NCBI GenBank assembly: GCA_949291945.1
Contig: CASEXH010000001.1
Span: 62,001-126,000, forward strand
DNA length: 64,000 nucleotides
Origin: an uncultured Bacillota bacterium
GTDB taxonomy: Bacteria; Bacillota; Clostridia; Lachnospirales; Lachnospiraceae
Reading direction: 5' to 3'
Part shown: positions 25,958-33,876 of the stretch, in pieces
Layout: each line of letters begins with the position of its first letter
Position numbering within the stretch: position 1 is the first letter of the stretch
Notes under the pieces: generated by a model
The model's input: the letters and a program-made list of their open reading frames with translations, nothing else
Told to the model about the DNA's origin: nothing
The model's database searches: none
Translations under genes and position numbers: made by a program

Positions 25958-26521
25958 TCAGATAAAATTCTCTATAATCCATGCCACAATCTTTTGATTT
26001 ACATAACTTTCCGACCATATTCCCAGGATGAGAAGCACCGCTGCCATGGAAAGGAAGAAAAAATAGGCCTTATAATCCTCTCTGCTTCTCTTTGAACCTG
26101 CCAGAGATTTTCTGCTCATCTGCCAAATCGCAAAAAAATAAAGTAGCCAACCAGGTATATAAAAAATACTCTGGGGAAAAAGGCAGAGCAACCCTGCCCC
26201 CATTCCCCGGATTCCCCACTGCGTCAGAAAAAGTACTGCCAGATTTCCTCCCAGGAATCCGGCCCACAACAGACCGCCCGCCGCCAAAAACATTCCCAGA
26301 ATAGTCACACCGCACACGGCTCCCAGGAAAAAAAGCTTCCCTCTTTGAAAAAAAAGCTCTCCAAAAAATTGACCAGCTTCCAGATTGGGAGCATACATCA
26401 GATATGTAGAAAGCAAACTTGTCTGATATCCTATTTTTTTCAGAAAGAGATCTCCGGCCAAAACTCCTGCTCCAAATCCGGCCAGATACAGGATCAGAAA
26501 CAGACGCAGATTTTTTTTCAT
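25958..26521 (-). CDS. spoIIM: Stage II sporulation protein M
   Basis: A 187-residue integral membrane protein with about five hydrophobic helices and the SpoIIM-type order: N-terminal helix LFLILYLAGFGAGVLAGDLF, a pair of central helices rich in Gly/Ala, GLLCLFPQSIFYIPGW, and a last helix before VNQKIVAWIIENFI. In the mother cell SpoIIM works with SpoIID and SpoIIP in septal wall hydrolysis and engulfment. I chose the ATG at 26521, with AAAGGG eight bases upstream; the in-frame GTG at 26530 is too close to that site. It is cut off from rny by a terminator and has a sigma-E-like promoter candidate. Confidence 0.9.
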   Translation of the reverse strand: MKKNLRLFLILYLAGFGAGVLAGDLFLKKIGYQTSLLSTYLMYAPNLEAGQFFGELFFQRGKLFFLGAVCGVTILGMFLAAGGLLWAGFLGGNLAVLFLTQWGIRGMGAGLLCLFPQSIFYIPGWLLYFFAIWQMSRKSLAGSKRSREDYKAYFFFLSMAAVLLILGIWSESYVNQKIVAWIIENFI

Positions 26522-26537
26522 CAACTTCACCCTTTAC

Positions 26538-26566
26538 AGTTTATGACCGGAAAGAAGAAAATAGTC
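26538..26566 (-). promoter_or_regulatory. Sigma-E-like promoter candidate of spoIIM
   Basis: Minus strand GACTATT (26566-26560), 14-base spacer, CATAAACT (26545-26538), close to the sigma-E pattern of KMATATT and CATACANT. The predicted start would leave almost no leader, which weakens the call. Confidence 0.35.
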
Positions 26567-26576
26567 TCTAAATTAG

Positions 26577-26609
26577 AAAAAGACCCCTACCTTCTTTGTA
26601 AGAGTCTTT
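26577..26609 (-). terminator. Intrinsic terminator of rny
   Basis: Minus strand AAAGACTCTTAC pairs with GTAGGGGTCTTT (two G-T pairs) across a 7-base loop and runs into TTTTTC, 24 bp after the rny stop. Confidence 0.8.
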
Positions 26610-26632
26610 CTCTATTAGATTTAAAGTCGACT

Positions 26633-28192
26633 TTATTTTGCGTAGTCCACAACTCTGGACTCACGGATTACATTTACTTTTATCTGTCCAGGATATTCTA
26701 GTTCAGCTTCAATCTGTTTGGATATATCTCTGGCTAAAAGTACCATATCGCTGTCGCTGACATGCTCAGGTACAACCATAACACGAATTTCTCTTCCTGC
26801 CTGAATAGCAAAAGATTTGTCCACTCCTTTGAAGGAGTTTGTGATATCTTCTAACTGTTTTAATCTGTTGGTATAAGTTTCTAAAGTTTCTCTTCTTGCT
26901 CCCGGCCTTGCCGCTGAAATTGCATCGGCAGCCTGGACCAGACATGCAATCAAAGAGGTAGGCTCTACGTCTCCGTGATGGGCTTCTACCGCATTGATAA
27001 CAACCTGGGATTCTTTATATTTTCTACATAAGTCAGCACCAATCTGAATGTGGGATCCTTCCACTTCATGGTCGATGGATTTTCCGATGTCATGGAGCAG
27101 TCCTGCTCGTTTTGCCATACGTACGTCCGTCCCCACTTCTCCTGCCAGAAGACCTGCAAGCTGAGCTACTTCGATAGAATGTTTCAAAGCATTTTGACCG
27201 TAGCTTGAGCGGAACTTCATACGTCCAAGAAGTCTGATCAGTTCCGGGTGGATTCCATGTACCCCGACTTCCAATGCTGCGGCTTCTCCTTCTTCCCGCA
27301 TCATGGTCTCGACTTCTTTCTGTGCTTTTTCAACCATTTCTTCAATTCTGGCCGGATGGATACGGCCGTCTACAATCAGTTTCTCCAAGGCGATCCTTGC
27401 CACTTCCCTGCGGATTGGATCAAATCCGGAAAGCACCACTGCCTCCGGAGTATCATCAATGATCAGATCCACACCTGTCAGCGTTTCCAGAGTCCGGATA
27501 TTACGGCCTTCACGACCGATAATCCTTCCTTTCATCTCATCGCTTGGAAGCTGCACAACAGAAATCGTAGCTTCTGCGACATGATCTGCTGCGCATTTCT
27601 GTATCGCATTTACAACATATTCCTTTGCCTTTTTGTCTGCGTCTTCTTTTGCCTTACTTACCAATTCTTTGTAAAGTTTGGCGGTGTCAATTTTTACTTC
27701 ATCTTCAACAGTTTTCAACAAATAATCTTTTGCTTGTTCGGAGGTAAGACCTGAAATTTTTTCCAGTTCCTGAATTCTCTGTCCCTGCAGTTCGTCGACT
27801 TTTTTCTCTTTTTTCTTTAAATCAGCTTCCTTTGCTGCATATTCGGCCTCTCGTTTTTCCAGGACATCCGCCTTCTTATCAAGAGCCTCTTCCTTTGACA
27901 AAACACGTTTTTCGTACTTCTGAAGCTCATTTCTTCTCTCCTTGGTCTCTTTCTCCAGTTCATTCTTGGTGCGAAGGTTTTCTTCCTTTGCCTCCAGGAG
28001 AGCTTCACGCTTCTTTGTTTCCGCAGTCTTCAATGCTTCATCTATAATGCTTCTTGCTTTCACTTCCGCAGTTCCAATGGTCTCAGCATCTTTCTCTGTC
28101 TTTTTCTTTACAGAAATATTGGCTGTAACAGGAACTGCGATCAGCAATGTAACAGCTACAGCAACGATTGCAATGATCACATAGATTGCCAC
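26633..28192 (-). CDS. rny: Ribonuclease Y
   Basis: A 519-residue membrane-anchored endoribonuclease that starts bulk mRNA decay in Firmicutes. Order: N-terminal transmembrane helix (about 3-24), a long charged coiled coil (about 35-200, full of Lys/Glu heptads), a KH domain ([20 protein letters not shown]), and an HD domain ([17 protein letters not shown]) with the metal site. The start is GTG at 28192 with AGGAGG seven bases upstream; AGGAG-GTG-CTCCT there could fold over the ribosome site. A promoter overlapped by a palindrome lies at 28239-28267, and a terminator follows the gene, so it is monocistronic. Confidence 0.97.
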   Translation of the reverse strand: MAIYVIIAIVAVAVTLLIAVPVTANISVKKKTEKDAETIGTAEVKARSIIDEALKTAETKKREALLEAKEENLRTKNELEKETKERRNELQKYEKRVLSKEEALDKKADVLEKREAEYAAKEADLKKKEKKVDELQGQRIQELEKISGLTSEQAKDYLLKTVEDEVKIDTAKLYKELVSKAKEDADKKAKEYVVNAIQKCAADHVAEATISVVQLPSDEMKGRIIGREGRNIRTLETLTGVDLIIDDTPEAVVLSGFDPIRREVARIALEKLIVDGRIHPARIEEMVEKAQKEVETMMREEGEAAALEVGVHGIHPELIRLLGRMKFRSSYGQNALKHSIEVAQLAGLLAGEVGTDVRMAKRAGLLHDIGKSIDHEVEGSHIQIGADLCRKYKESQVVINAVEAHHGDVEPTSLIACLVQAADAISAARPGARRETLETYTNRLKQLEDITNSFKGVDKSFAIQAGREIRVMVVPEHVSDSDMVLLARDISKQIEAELEYPGQIKVNVIRESRVVDYAK

Positions 28193-28231
28193 AGGAGCAC
28201 CTCCTTATTAAGTTTTCATTGTACGTATACA

Positions 28232-28249
28232 ACAGTATAATTTTATACT
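28232..28249. promoter_or_regulatory. Palindrome over the rny -10 box (operator candidate)
   Basis: CAGTATAA-TT-TTATACTG, 8-bp perfect arms, fully covers the -10 hexamer (28239-28244). A second inverted repeat, TTGTA-CGTA-TACAA (28218-28231), directly adjoins it downstream. Confidence 0.5.
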
Positions 28250-28267
28250 GATTTCATTAAAAAGTCA
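28239..28267 (-). promoter_or_regulatory. Promoter of rny
   Basis: Minus strand TTGACT (28267-28262), 17-base spacer, TAAAAT (28244-28239). Confidence 0.7.
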
Positions 28268-28347
28268 ACATAAAACACACAATTAAGAAGGGTATCTATG
28301 TATATTTTATACAAGTTTCCTCTAAACACTTTTCCTATAAAGAATGC

Positions 28348-28977
28348 CTATGATCCCATATTCTCTCCTGTACCGGCAAATTCCCGCAGTACCGATAAAA
28401 TATCGGAGGAAGCAAAGCCCCTGCGCATGAGAAAACCGTAAAGCTTCTGCCTCTCCTTTTCCCCCATAGCCTCCTGTGTCCTCCTCTTTTTCAGGATCAG
28501 CTCACGGATCACTTCCCGGATATCGATATCTTCCTCTGTCTCACAAAAAGCCTGTTCAATATCCTCCTGGGAAACGCCTTTATTTCTCAGTTCCAGCATG
28601 ATCCTGGCCCGTCCCTTTTTGCTGCCCTGATTTTGAATATAATTTACCGCATAACGATTATCATCAATATAATGAAAAGACTCCACGTAAGTTATGGCTG
28701 CTTCTACCGCCTCCGGAGGATAGCCGTTCTGCGCCAGTCTGTCCTGAAGGCCTTTTTTCGTCCTGTCTCCCTGCTCCAAAAGGTGCATAGCCCGGATCTT
28801 CGCCCGTTTTATAAGAACTTCCTCCAGGATCTCCCGGTAGGTCTCCAGCGAAAGGTCTCTGTCTTTTTCTATATGATAGCGGGCTACTTCTCCTTTATAC
28901 AGGACAAAGGGAGAAAGTCCCTCTGCCTCAATCTGGTATTTCTGCCTGGTCACAGGCCTGATCTGGGTGACAATCAT
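28348..28977 (-). CDS. recX: Regulatory protein RecX
   Basis: A 209-residue all-helical protein built of three-helix repeats, for example LLEQGDRTKKGLQDRLAQNGYPPEAVEAAITYV followed by IDDNRYAVNYIQNQGSKKGRARIMLELRNKGVSQEDIEQAF. It modulates RecA filaments. The ATG at 28977 has GAGGAG seven bases upstream and starts 11 bp after the recA stop, so it shares the LexA-controlled recA transcript. In Bacillus recX is unlinked, whereas the recA-recX order is common in clostridia and proteobacteria. Confidence 0.93.
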   Translation of the reverse strand: MIVTQIRPVTRQKYQIEAEGLSPFVLYKGEVARYHIEKDRDLSLETYREILEEVLIKRAKIRAMHLLEQGDRTKKGLQDRLAQNGYPPEAVEAAITYVESFHYIDDNRYAVNYIQNQGSKKGRARIMLELRNKGVSQEDIEQAFCETEEDIDIREVIRELILKKRRTQEAMGEKERQKLYGFLMRRGFASSDILSVLREFAGTGENMGS

Positions 28978-28988
28978 AAGCCGGCTCC

Positions 28989-30068
28989 TCAGTCTTTCTC
29001 TTCCCTGTCAAGCTGCAGAGTCTCCTGGGCAGGCTCTGTCTTAGGTTCCTCCCCGCCTTCCTCTACAGCCAGGCCGTAATGTTCTCTTACTTTCTTCTCA
29101 ATCTCTTCCCGAACTGGGGGATTTTCCTTGAGATATTTCTTGGCATTTTCCCGGCCCTGTCCGATCTTGGCATTGTTGTAAGCATACCAGGCGCCGCTTT
29201 TATTTACGATTCCCAGATCCGCTGCCAGATCAAGGATATCTCCTTCTTTGGAAATTCCCTCCCCAAACATAATATCAAATTCTGCCTCCTTAAAAGGCGG
29301 TGCTATCTTGTTCTTCACCACTTTGATCCTGGTGCGGTTTCCTACCATCTCGCCCCCCTGCTTCAGCGTTTCAATCCTTCTTACATCCATACGGATAGAA
29401 GAATAGAATTTCAGGGCCCGGCCTCCGGTGGTCACCTCCGGATTTCCGAACATCACTCCTACCTTTTCACGGAGCTGATTGATAAAGATCACGATACAAT
29501 TCGATTTGCTGATATGGGCGGTCAGTTTTCTCAGAGCCTGGGACATCAGCCTTGCCTGAAGTCCCACATGAGAATCTCCCATATCTCCCTCGATCTCTGC
29601 TCTTGGGACCAATGCCGCCACAGAGTCCACGATAATAATATCTACGGCACCGGAACGAACCATGGTCTCTGTGATCTCTAACGCCTGCTCGCCGTTGTCC
29701 GGCTGAGAGATGTACAGATTATCGATATCCACACCAATGTTCTTTGCATAAGCAGGATCCAGGGCATGTTCCGCATCGATAAATCCGGCAATGCCGCCTC
29801 TCTTCTGTACCTCTGCCACCATATGAAGGGCCACGGTAGTCTTACCGCTGGATTCGGGTCCGTAGATTTCTATGATCCTTCCCTTTGGAACACCTCCCAT
29901 TCCCAGCGCAATATCCAGGCTCAGAGAACCGGTAGGTACGGTTTCTACATTCATGTTTGCGGCAGAGTCTCCCAGCTTCATAACAGAGCCTTTGCCAAAT
30001 TGTTTTTCAATCTGCCCGAGAGCAGCATCTAAAGCCTTTAATTTATCTTCTTTCACCATCTGTGCCAT
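28989..30068 (-). CDS. recA: Recombinase RecA
   Basis: A 359-residue strand-exchange ATPase. Seen: [19 protein letters not shown], Walker [21 protein letters not shown], the Walker B region [41 protein letters not shown] with DNA loop L1, [30 protein letters not shown] with loop L2, and an acidic C-terminus ([24 protein letters not shown]) that damps DNA binding. The ATG at 30068 has AAGGAG upstream. The promoter (30130-30158) and a LexA box (30104-30117) show SOS control. recX follows. Confidence 0.99.
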   Translation of the reverse strand: MAQMVKEDKLKALDAALGQIEKQFGKGSVMKLGDSAANMNVETVPTGSLSLDIALGMGGVPKGRIIEIYGPESSGKTTVALHMVAEVQKRGGIAGFIDAEHALDPAYAKNIGVDIDNLYISQPDNGEQALEITETMVRSGAVDIIIVDSVAALVPRAEIEGDMGDSHVGLQARLMSQALRKLTAHISKSNCIVIFINQLREKVGVMFGNPEVTTGGRALKFYSSIRMDVRRIETLKQGGEMVGNRTRIKVVKNKIAPPFKEAEFDIMFGEGISKEGDILDLAADLGIVNKSGAWYAYNNAKIGQGRENAKKYLKENPPVREEIEKKVREHYGLAVEEGGEEPKTEPAQETLQLDREEKD

Positions 30069-30103
30069 GTTTTTTCTCCTTTTATTTCACTGTTTCCCAT
30101 CTG

Positions 30104-30117
30104 CGAACTTATGTTCG
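30104..30117. promoter_or_regulatory. LexA (SOS) operator of recA
   Basis: CGAAC-TTAT-GTTCG, a perfect match to the Gram-positive SOS box CGAAC-N4-GTTCG, about 7-20 bases downstream of the predicted recA start point. Confidence 0.9.
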
Positions 30118-30129
30118 CCTATGTACCCA

Positions 30130-30158
30130 ATAATAGTATAGTTTGGGGGGATTGTCAA
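30130..30158 (-). promoter_or_regulatory. Promoter of recA-recX
   Basis: Minus strand TTGACA (30158-30153), 17-base spacer, TATTAT (30135-30130). Confidence 0.85.
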
Positions 30159-30374
30159 CTGTTTCTTTTTTTGGGAGCCGGAAGATCCGGAAAGAGTTTT
30201 TTGTATATTGTATATATAATAGAGGGGACAAGAACTTTTTTCTGATAGTACGTCTGCTAGTACAGAAAGAACTTTCTCTGATATGGTCTATCTAGATTAT
30301 AGCATGTCCGAAAGGCCTCTGTAAATCCCAGGAAAATTACCAAATTTTCCTCATATGGATCAGGACAAAACTGT

Positions 30375-30424
30375 AAAAAAAGCCCTCTCTCCTTCGGCAT
30401 CCTCCGAAAGAGAGGGAGCTTTTC
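30375..30424 (-). terminator. Intrinsic terminator of the coat-protein genes
   Basis: Minus strand AAAAGCTCCCTCTCTTTCGG pairs with CCGAAGGAGAGAGGGCTTTT, with two mismatches and a 6-base loop, running into a T7 tract. Confidence 0.9.
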
Positions 30425-30499
30425 CCCTTCCCGGTCAAATCCTAAGAGGCCGGATGTTCTGCTTTCCTGCTGCCTGGAGAGGCTGCCGCCGGGAAAGTT

Positions 30500-30757
30500 T
30501 TACTGAACGGAAGGCTGGCTGAGCACAGAACGTACATGGGCTACTTCTTCAGGCTTTGCACAGGCCGCCGGCACATAATAGCTTTTGGCTCTGGCGATCT
30601 GATAGATTTCCTCCTGAGACATCTCGCACTGGTTCCGGATCTGTTTAAGCACTTGTTTTAACTGAGCATTTTCCGTCTGAGAAATCATCTCTCCGTAACG
30701 CACCAGTTCCCCGTTGATTCCTGCCAGAGTGTCTGCCACCATCGTTTTATCTGTCAT
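30500..30757 (-). CDS. CotF-like spore coat protein, C-terminal-type half
   Basis: An 85-residue small helical protein (TDKTMVADTLAGINGELVRYGEMIS ... CEMSQEEIYQIARAKSYYVPAAC). The 'D..MV.D.L......L..Y' start and the closing Y-x-x-P segment fit the coat F domain family (PF07875). I chose the ATG at 30757, with AGGAGG eight bases upstream; a GTG at 30766 has no spaced site. It follows the other small coat gene within 13 bp. Together they look like one CotF protein split over two ORFs, as is common in Lachnospiraceae. It would be made late in the mother cell. Confidence 0.75.
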   Translation of the reverse strand: MTDKTMVADTLAGINGELVRYGEMISQTENAQLKQVLKQIRNQCEMSQEEIYQIARAKSYYVPAACAKPEEVAHVRSVLSQPSVQ

Positions 30758-30769
30758 CTTTTCCACCTC

Positions 30770-30955
30770 CTACTGTAAAAACTGCATGAGCTGCTGCTTG
30801 CTCTCCAACGCAGACTGGGCCGATTTCTGGAAAAACTGCTTCACCTGAGGGTCCTGGGCCTCATGAGCATAGTCCTGCATTTTACAGTGGGTAGTGTCAA
30901 AACCACCGATGAGATGACGAAGATTCTGAAGGTCTAATACCGAAATTTCTGTCAT
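30770..30955 (-). CDS. CotF-like small spore coat protein, N-terminal-type half
   Basis: A 61-residue helical protein (TEISVLDLQNLRHLIGGFDTTHCKMQDYAHEAQDPQVKQFFQKSAQ ...). It resembles the first half of coat F proteins, with a two-helix pattern and the conserved YA.EA.DPQVK..F stretch. The ATG at 30955 has AAGGAGG eight bases upstream; a longer frame to 30985 runs over that site and is rejected. It is the first gene of a two-gene unit closed by the terminator at 30375-30424. No confident sporulation promoter could be placed. Confidence 0.72.
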   Translation of the reverse strand: MTEISVLDLQNLRHLIGGFDTTHCKMQDYAHEAQDPQVKQFFQKSAQSALESKQQLMQFLQ

Positions 30956-30997
30956 GATCTTTTCCTCCTTAAATTTAGTTTCCACAGTTAGTATGAC

Positions 30998-31013
30998 AAA
31001 AATCCGGATTTTT
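30998..31013 (-). terminator. Weak terminator candidate after bceB
   Basis: AAAAATCC-GGATTTTT is a 16-bp perfect palindrome nine bases after the bceB stop. As RNA it gives only a short stem. Confidence 0.35.
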
Positions 31014-31021
31014 ATGTGATA

Positions 31022-33019
31022 TTAAGGATTTCGGATAATCCTTTTGCTGCCAAAATAGGTAAGTAAAAAATAAGCTCCATAAATCAGGATAAAAATCACT
31101 GCTGCGGCAAGAACAGAGGAAAAGTAGTCAATCCTTCCTAAGCTCTGAAGAGCGATTTTTATAAAAATCATTCCAAAAACAGAGTGGACAGCCGCCAGAA
31201 GCAGGGGAATAAAGAAGAATATTCCAATCTGACGGAAAAGGGCTTGATTGATCATTTTCTCGTCTGTCCCCAGCTTTCGCAGCATAGCATAGCGTTCCTT
31301 ATTATCAGAGCTTTCAGAAAGCTCTTTTAACGCCAGTATGGCTGCACTGCAGATGAGGAAAATAATACCCAGATAAATGGATACAAAGGTAACTGAAGCA
31401 GAAAGTCCTCCGCTGACGGCAATAATATCTATTTTTGTATTAATCAGAAGTCCATCTGACATATTGGTCACATCATACTTCATGACTTCCTGGTCAATCT
31501 GCTCTTTTTCTTTCTGGGTATCTGCCCGGTAATCCCCTGCCAGAAAACTGCTGCCTTTCCATTCTTCCCGGACCTGAGAGTCTGCCAGGATAAAAATTCC
31601 GGTATTTCCATGATTCGCCATCATTTCTACAAATCCATAGACGCAGTTTTCGTAAGCCGGCTCATAAGTTTTTCCATTAAGAGAAATGGTCTTTCCGGCC
31701 TTTAAAAGCTGGTTTCTCAGTTCTTCTGTGACTTCATAATCGCTGACAATAGCATAGGTATCTTCTTCTACCTCTACAGGCTCCATACCGTACAGAGCAG
31801 CCAGACGATTATACTCAGATTCTTTCATAATAGTTTCCTGAATTTCATTTCCCTCAAGATTCACCGCCAATCCTGAGATATCTACATCTAATCCCGTTCT
31901 GTCCAGAGTATCCTTTAAAGTAAGCTCAGGAGTGTTGTAAAAGCTGACTTCCACATATCCATCTTCTAAAAGGGACATGTCAAATCCCTTTTCTTTCAGC
32001 TTTATACTGGCTTCTGCTCCGGAGATATCTGTAAAGTTCACATCCACAGGCGTCAGTTCCCGAAGCATTTTCTGAAAGCTGAAATTAATCCCCAGACCGC
32101 CTCCCAGAACACAAATGGTAAGAAACAGCATCAGACAGATAATGGTCATAGAAAAAACCATGGTATTTACCTTGCTGTGGATCTGCCGGAGGATAAAAGC
32201 GTTCAGATCTCTGAGATAGTATTTCCTGCTTTTCTGAAAAATCTGCAGGAGAAAGCCGGAAAGAGACCAGAAAAAAAGAAAAGTTCCCAAACAGCCAGCC
32301 AGGATAATGACCAGGATACCGGAAGTTGTGATTTCCTCTGGATGGCTTACCTGATAATACTGATAAGCCAGGTCTGCCACAGCCAGCAGAAATATCACTA
32401 CACAGAGTATGGGATTTTTCATCCCTATCTTTTCATTTTTCCTTCCTGCTGCCAGAAGTTCCGCCAATGTATACCTGGAAAGACTTATAACATTAAACAT
32501 CGCTACGATCAGGAACATGATGCCAAAATATAAAATTGTTTTCCAGAACGCATCTCCGGAAAAAACAAACTGATAGCCGTCCATAACGCCGTTAAACATC
32601 CGGACTACCAGAAGAGACATAAACTGGGCTCCAAATATTCCTATAAGCAGTCCCACTGCCAAAGACAGCAGGCCTATGAGAAAAGTTTCTCCTAAAAGGA
32701 TCCTGGAAATCTGCATCTTTCCCATTCCCAGAGTCATGTAAATGCCAAATTCTTTATTCCGTCTCTTAATAAGAAAGTTGTTGGCATAGACAATGAGAAA
32801 ACCCAGGATAAGAGATACAAACACAGACACGCCTCCCAGCATCTGGATCATGAAATCTATGATCTCATAGGTGGAGCTTCCCATAACTGACATGGCCTGC
32901 TGGGAATCCAGGGAGTTAAAAATATAGAAAATAGCCACACCCAGGATTAAAGTAAGAAAGTAAATGGCATAATCTTTAAAACTTTTTTTCATATTTTTCA
33001 GAGAAAGCCTAAAGAACAT
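31022..33019 (-). CDS. Bce-type ABC transporter permease (FtsX/MacB-like)
   Basis: A 665-residue membrane protein with the BceB layout: one N-terminal helix (about 15-40, DYAIYFLTLILGVAIFYIFN), groups of helices at about 60-240 and 280-310, a large extracellular domain of about 200 residues (about 325-525), and three C-terminal helices. N-terminal FRLSLKNMKKSFKDYAIYF is typical. The extracellular domain is the sensor for bacitracin- or lantibiotic-like peptides. It overlaps the ATPase gene by 11 bp, and the BceRS genes lie just upstream. The exact inducing peptide cannot be predicted. Confidence 0.92.
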   Translation of the reverse strand: MFFRLSLKNMKKSFKDYAIYFLTLILGVAIFYIFNSLDSQQAMSVMGSSTYEIIDFMIQMLGGVSVFVSLILGFLIVYANNFLIKRRNKEFGIYMTLGMGKMQISRILLGETFLIGLLSLAVGLLIGIFGAQFMSLLVVRMFNGVMDGYQFVFSGDAFWKTILYFGIMFLIVAMFNVISLSRYTLAELLAAGRKNEKIGMKNPILCVVIFLLAVADLAYQYYQVSHPEEITTSGILVIILAGCLGTFLFFWSLSGFLLQIFQKSRKYYLRDLNAFILRQIHSKVNTMVFSMTIICLMLFLTICVLGGGLGINFSFQKMLRELTPVDVNFTDISGAEASIKLKEKGFDMSLLEDGYVEVSFYNTPELTLKDTLDRTGLDVDISGLAVNLEGNEIQETIMKESEYNRLAALYGMEPVEVEEDTYAIVSDYEVTEELRNQLLKAGKTISLNGKTYEPAYENCVYGFVEMMANHGNTGIFILADSQVREEWKGSSFLAGDYRADTQKEKEQIDQEVMKYDVTNMSDGLLINTKIDIIAVSGGLSASVTFVSIYLGIIFLICSAAILALKELSESSDNKERYAMLRKLGTDEKMINQALFRQIGIFFFIPLLLAAVHSVFGMIFIKIALQSLGRIDYFSSVLAAAVIFILIYGAYFLLTYFGSKRIIRNP

Positions 33020-33776
33020 CGTTCAGCTCACCTCCCAGCAAAGTGACCACCTCGATGATCCTGCCAAAGAACTCCTTCCGGGAATCCTCCCCTCTGTGAA
33101 GCTCATTAAACAGCTTTCCATCTTTAATAAAAAGTATCCTGTCTGCATAACTGGCCGTAAAAGCGTCATGGGTCACCATAAGGAGAGTGGCTCCCAGTTT
33201 CTGGTTCATATACTGAAAACTTTCCAGCAGCATCCTGGCAGATTTGGAGTCCAGAGCTCCTGTAGGCTCATCTGCCAGCACCAGCTGGGGCTGGGTAATG
33301 ATCGCCCTGGCACAGGCCACCCTTTGTTTCTGTCCTCCTGACATTTCATAAGGATATTTATGGAGGACCGAAGAAATATCCAGCTCCTTTGCAGTCTTTT
33401 CCACTTTTTCTGCGATTTTTTCCGGCTTTACCCGCTGGATGCTGAGAGCCAGTGCAATATTCTCATAGGCAGTCAGAGTATCCAGCAGATTAAACTCCTG
33501 AAAAATAAATCCCAGTTCTTCCCTGCGGAATCTGTTCAGATGGTTTCCTCTGAGCCGTGTAATATCCATATCATTGACAATGATCTTTCCGCTGGTAACC
33601 CGGTCAATGGTGGAAATACAGTTCAGAAGGGTAGTCTTTCCAGAGCCAGAAGCTCCCATGATCCCCACAAACTCTCCTTCCTGTACTTCAAAGCTGATCT
33701 TGTCCAGAGCCTTGGTTAAGCTGCCTTTATTCCCATAGTATTTCTCTACATTTGCAACCTCTAATACTGTATGCAT
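33009..33776 (-). CDS. Bce-type ABC transporter ATP-binding protein
   Basis: A 255-residue ABC ATPase: VLEVANVEKYYGNKGSLTKALDKISFEV, Walker A GASGSGKTT, Q-loop GFIFQEFNLLDTLTAYEN, signature MSGGQKQR, Walker B LVLADEPTGALDSKSA, and H-loop LMVTHDAFTASYADR with the T-H-D seen in the BceA/LolD group. The ATG at 33776 is preceded by GGAAAGGAG, but that site is half of a 9-bp inverted repeat at 33787-33819 and could be masked in the mRNA. Confidence 0.95.
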   Translation of the reverse strand: MHTVLEVANVEKYYGNKGSLTKALDKISFEVQEGEFVGIMGASGSGKTTLLNCISTIDRVTSGKIIVNDMDITRLRGNHLNRFRREELGFIFQEFNLLDTLTAYENIALALSIQRVKPEKIAEKVEKTAKELDISSVLHKYPYEMSGGQKQRVACARAIITQPQLVLADEPTGALDSKSARMLLESFQYMNQKLGATLLMVTHDAFTASYADRILFIKDGKLFNELHRGEDSRKEFFGRIIEVVTLLGGELNDVL

Positions 33777-33786
33777 GATTCTGCTC

Positions 33787-33819
33787 CTTTCCTGTTGATA
33801 CTTTTATCTTACAGGAAAG
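33787..33819. promoter_or_regulatory. Inverted repeat covering the bceA ribosome site
   Basis: CTTTCCTGT - 15 bases - ACAGGAAAG, perfect 9-bp arms. On the minus-strand mRNA the second arm contains most of the GGAAAGGAG ribosome site, so folding would hide it. Confidence 0.5.
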
Positions 33820-33844
33820 ACTTATTTTCTCCCATGGATTTACC

Positions 33845-33869
33845 TTACACTTTCCTTTCATTTTTGTAA
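33845..33869. promoter_or_regulatory. TTACA-N15-TGTAA inverted repeat upstream of bceA
   Basis: 5-bp arms in the 100-bp gap between bceS and bceA, where the BceR-type response regulator is expected to bind. The arm sequence resembles known BceR half-sites, but the spacing is longer than I would expect. Confidence 0.35.
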
Positions 33870-33876
33870 CCTTTCT

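Larger units (their letters stand above)
30069..30499. other. Intergenic region between the coat genes and recA (431 bp)
   Basis: Left part: recA ribosome site, LexA box and promoter (to 30158). Right part: the coat-gene terminator (30375-30424) and about 75 bases after the coat gene stop. The middle, 30160-30374, has no ORF and no structure that I can name; it holds an AT-rich block (30206-30228) with several TATA-like hexamers, and GTAC repeats near 30249-30271. Confidence 0.6.

Noticed and set aside
30160..30374. Small RNA gene in the recA upstream gap
   Set aside because: The AT-rich block offers several TATA-like hexamers, but no clear promoter pair, terminator or conserved fold was visible.
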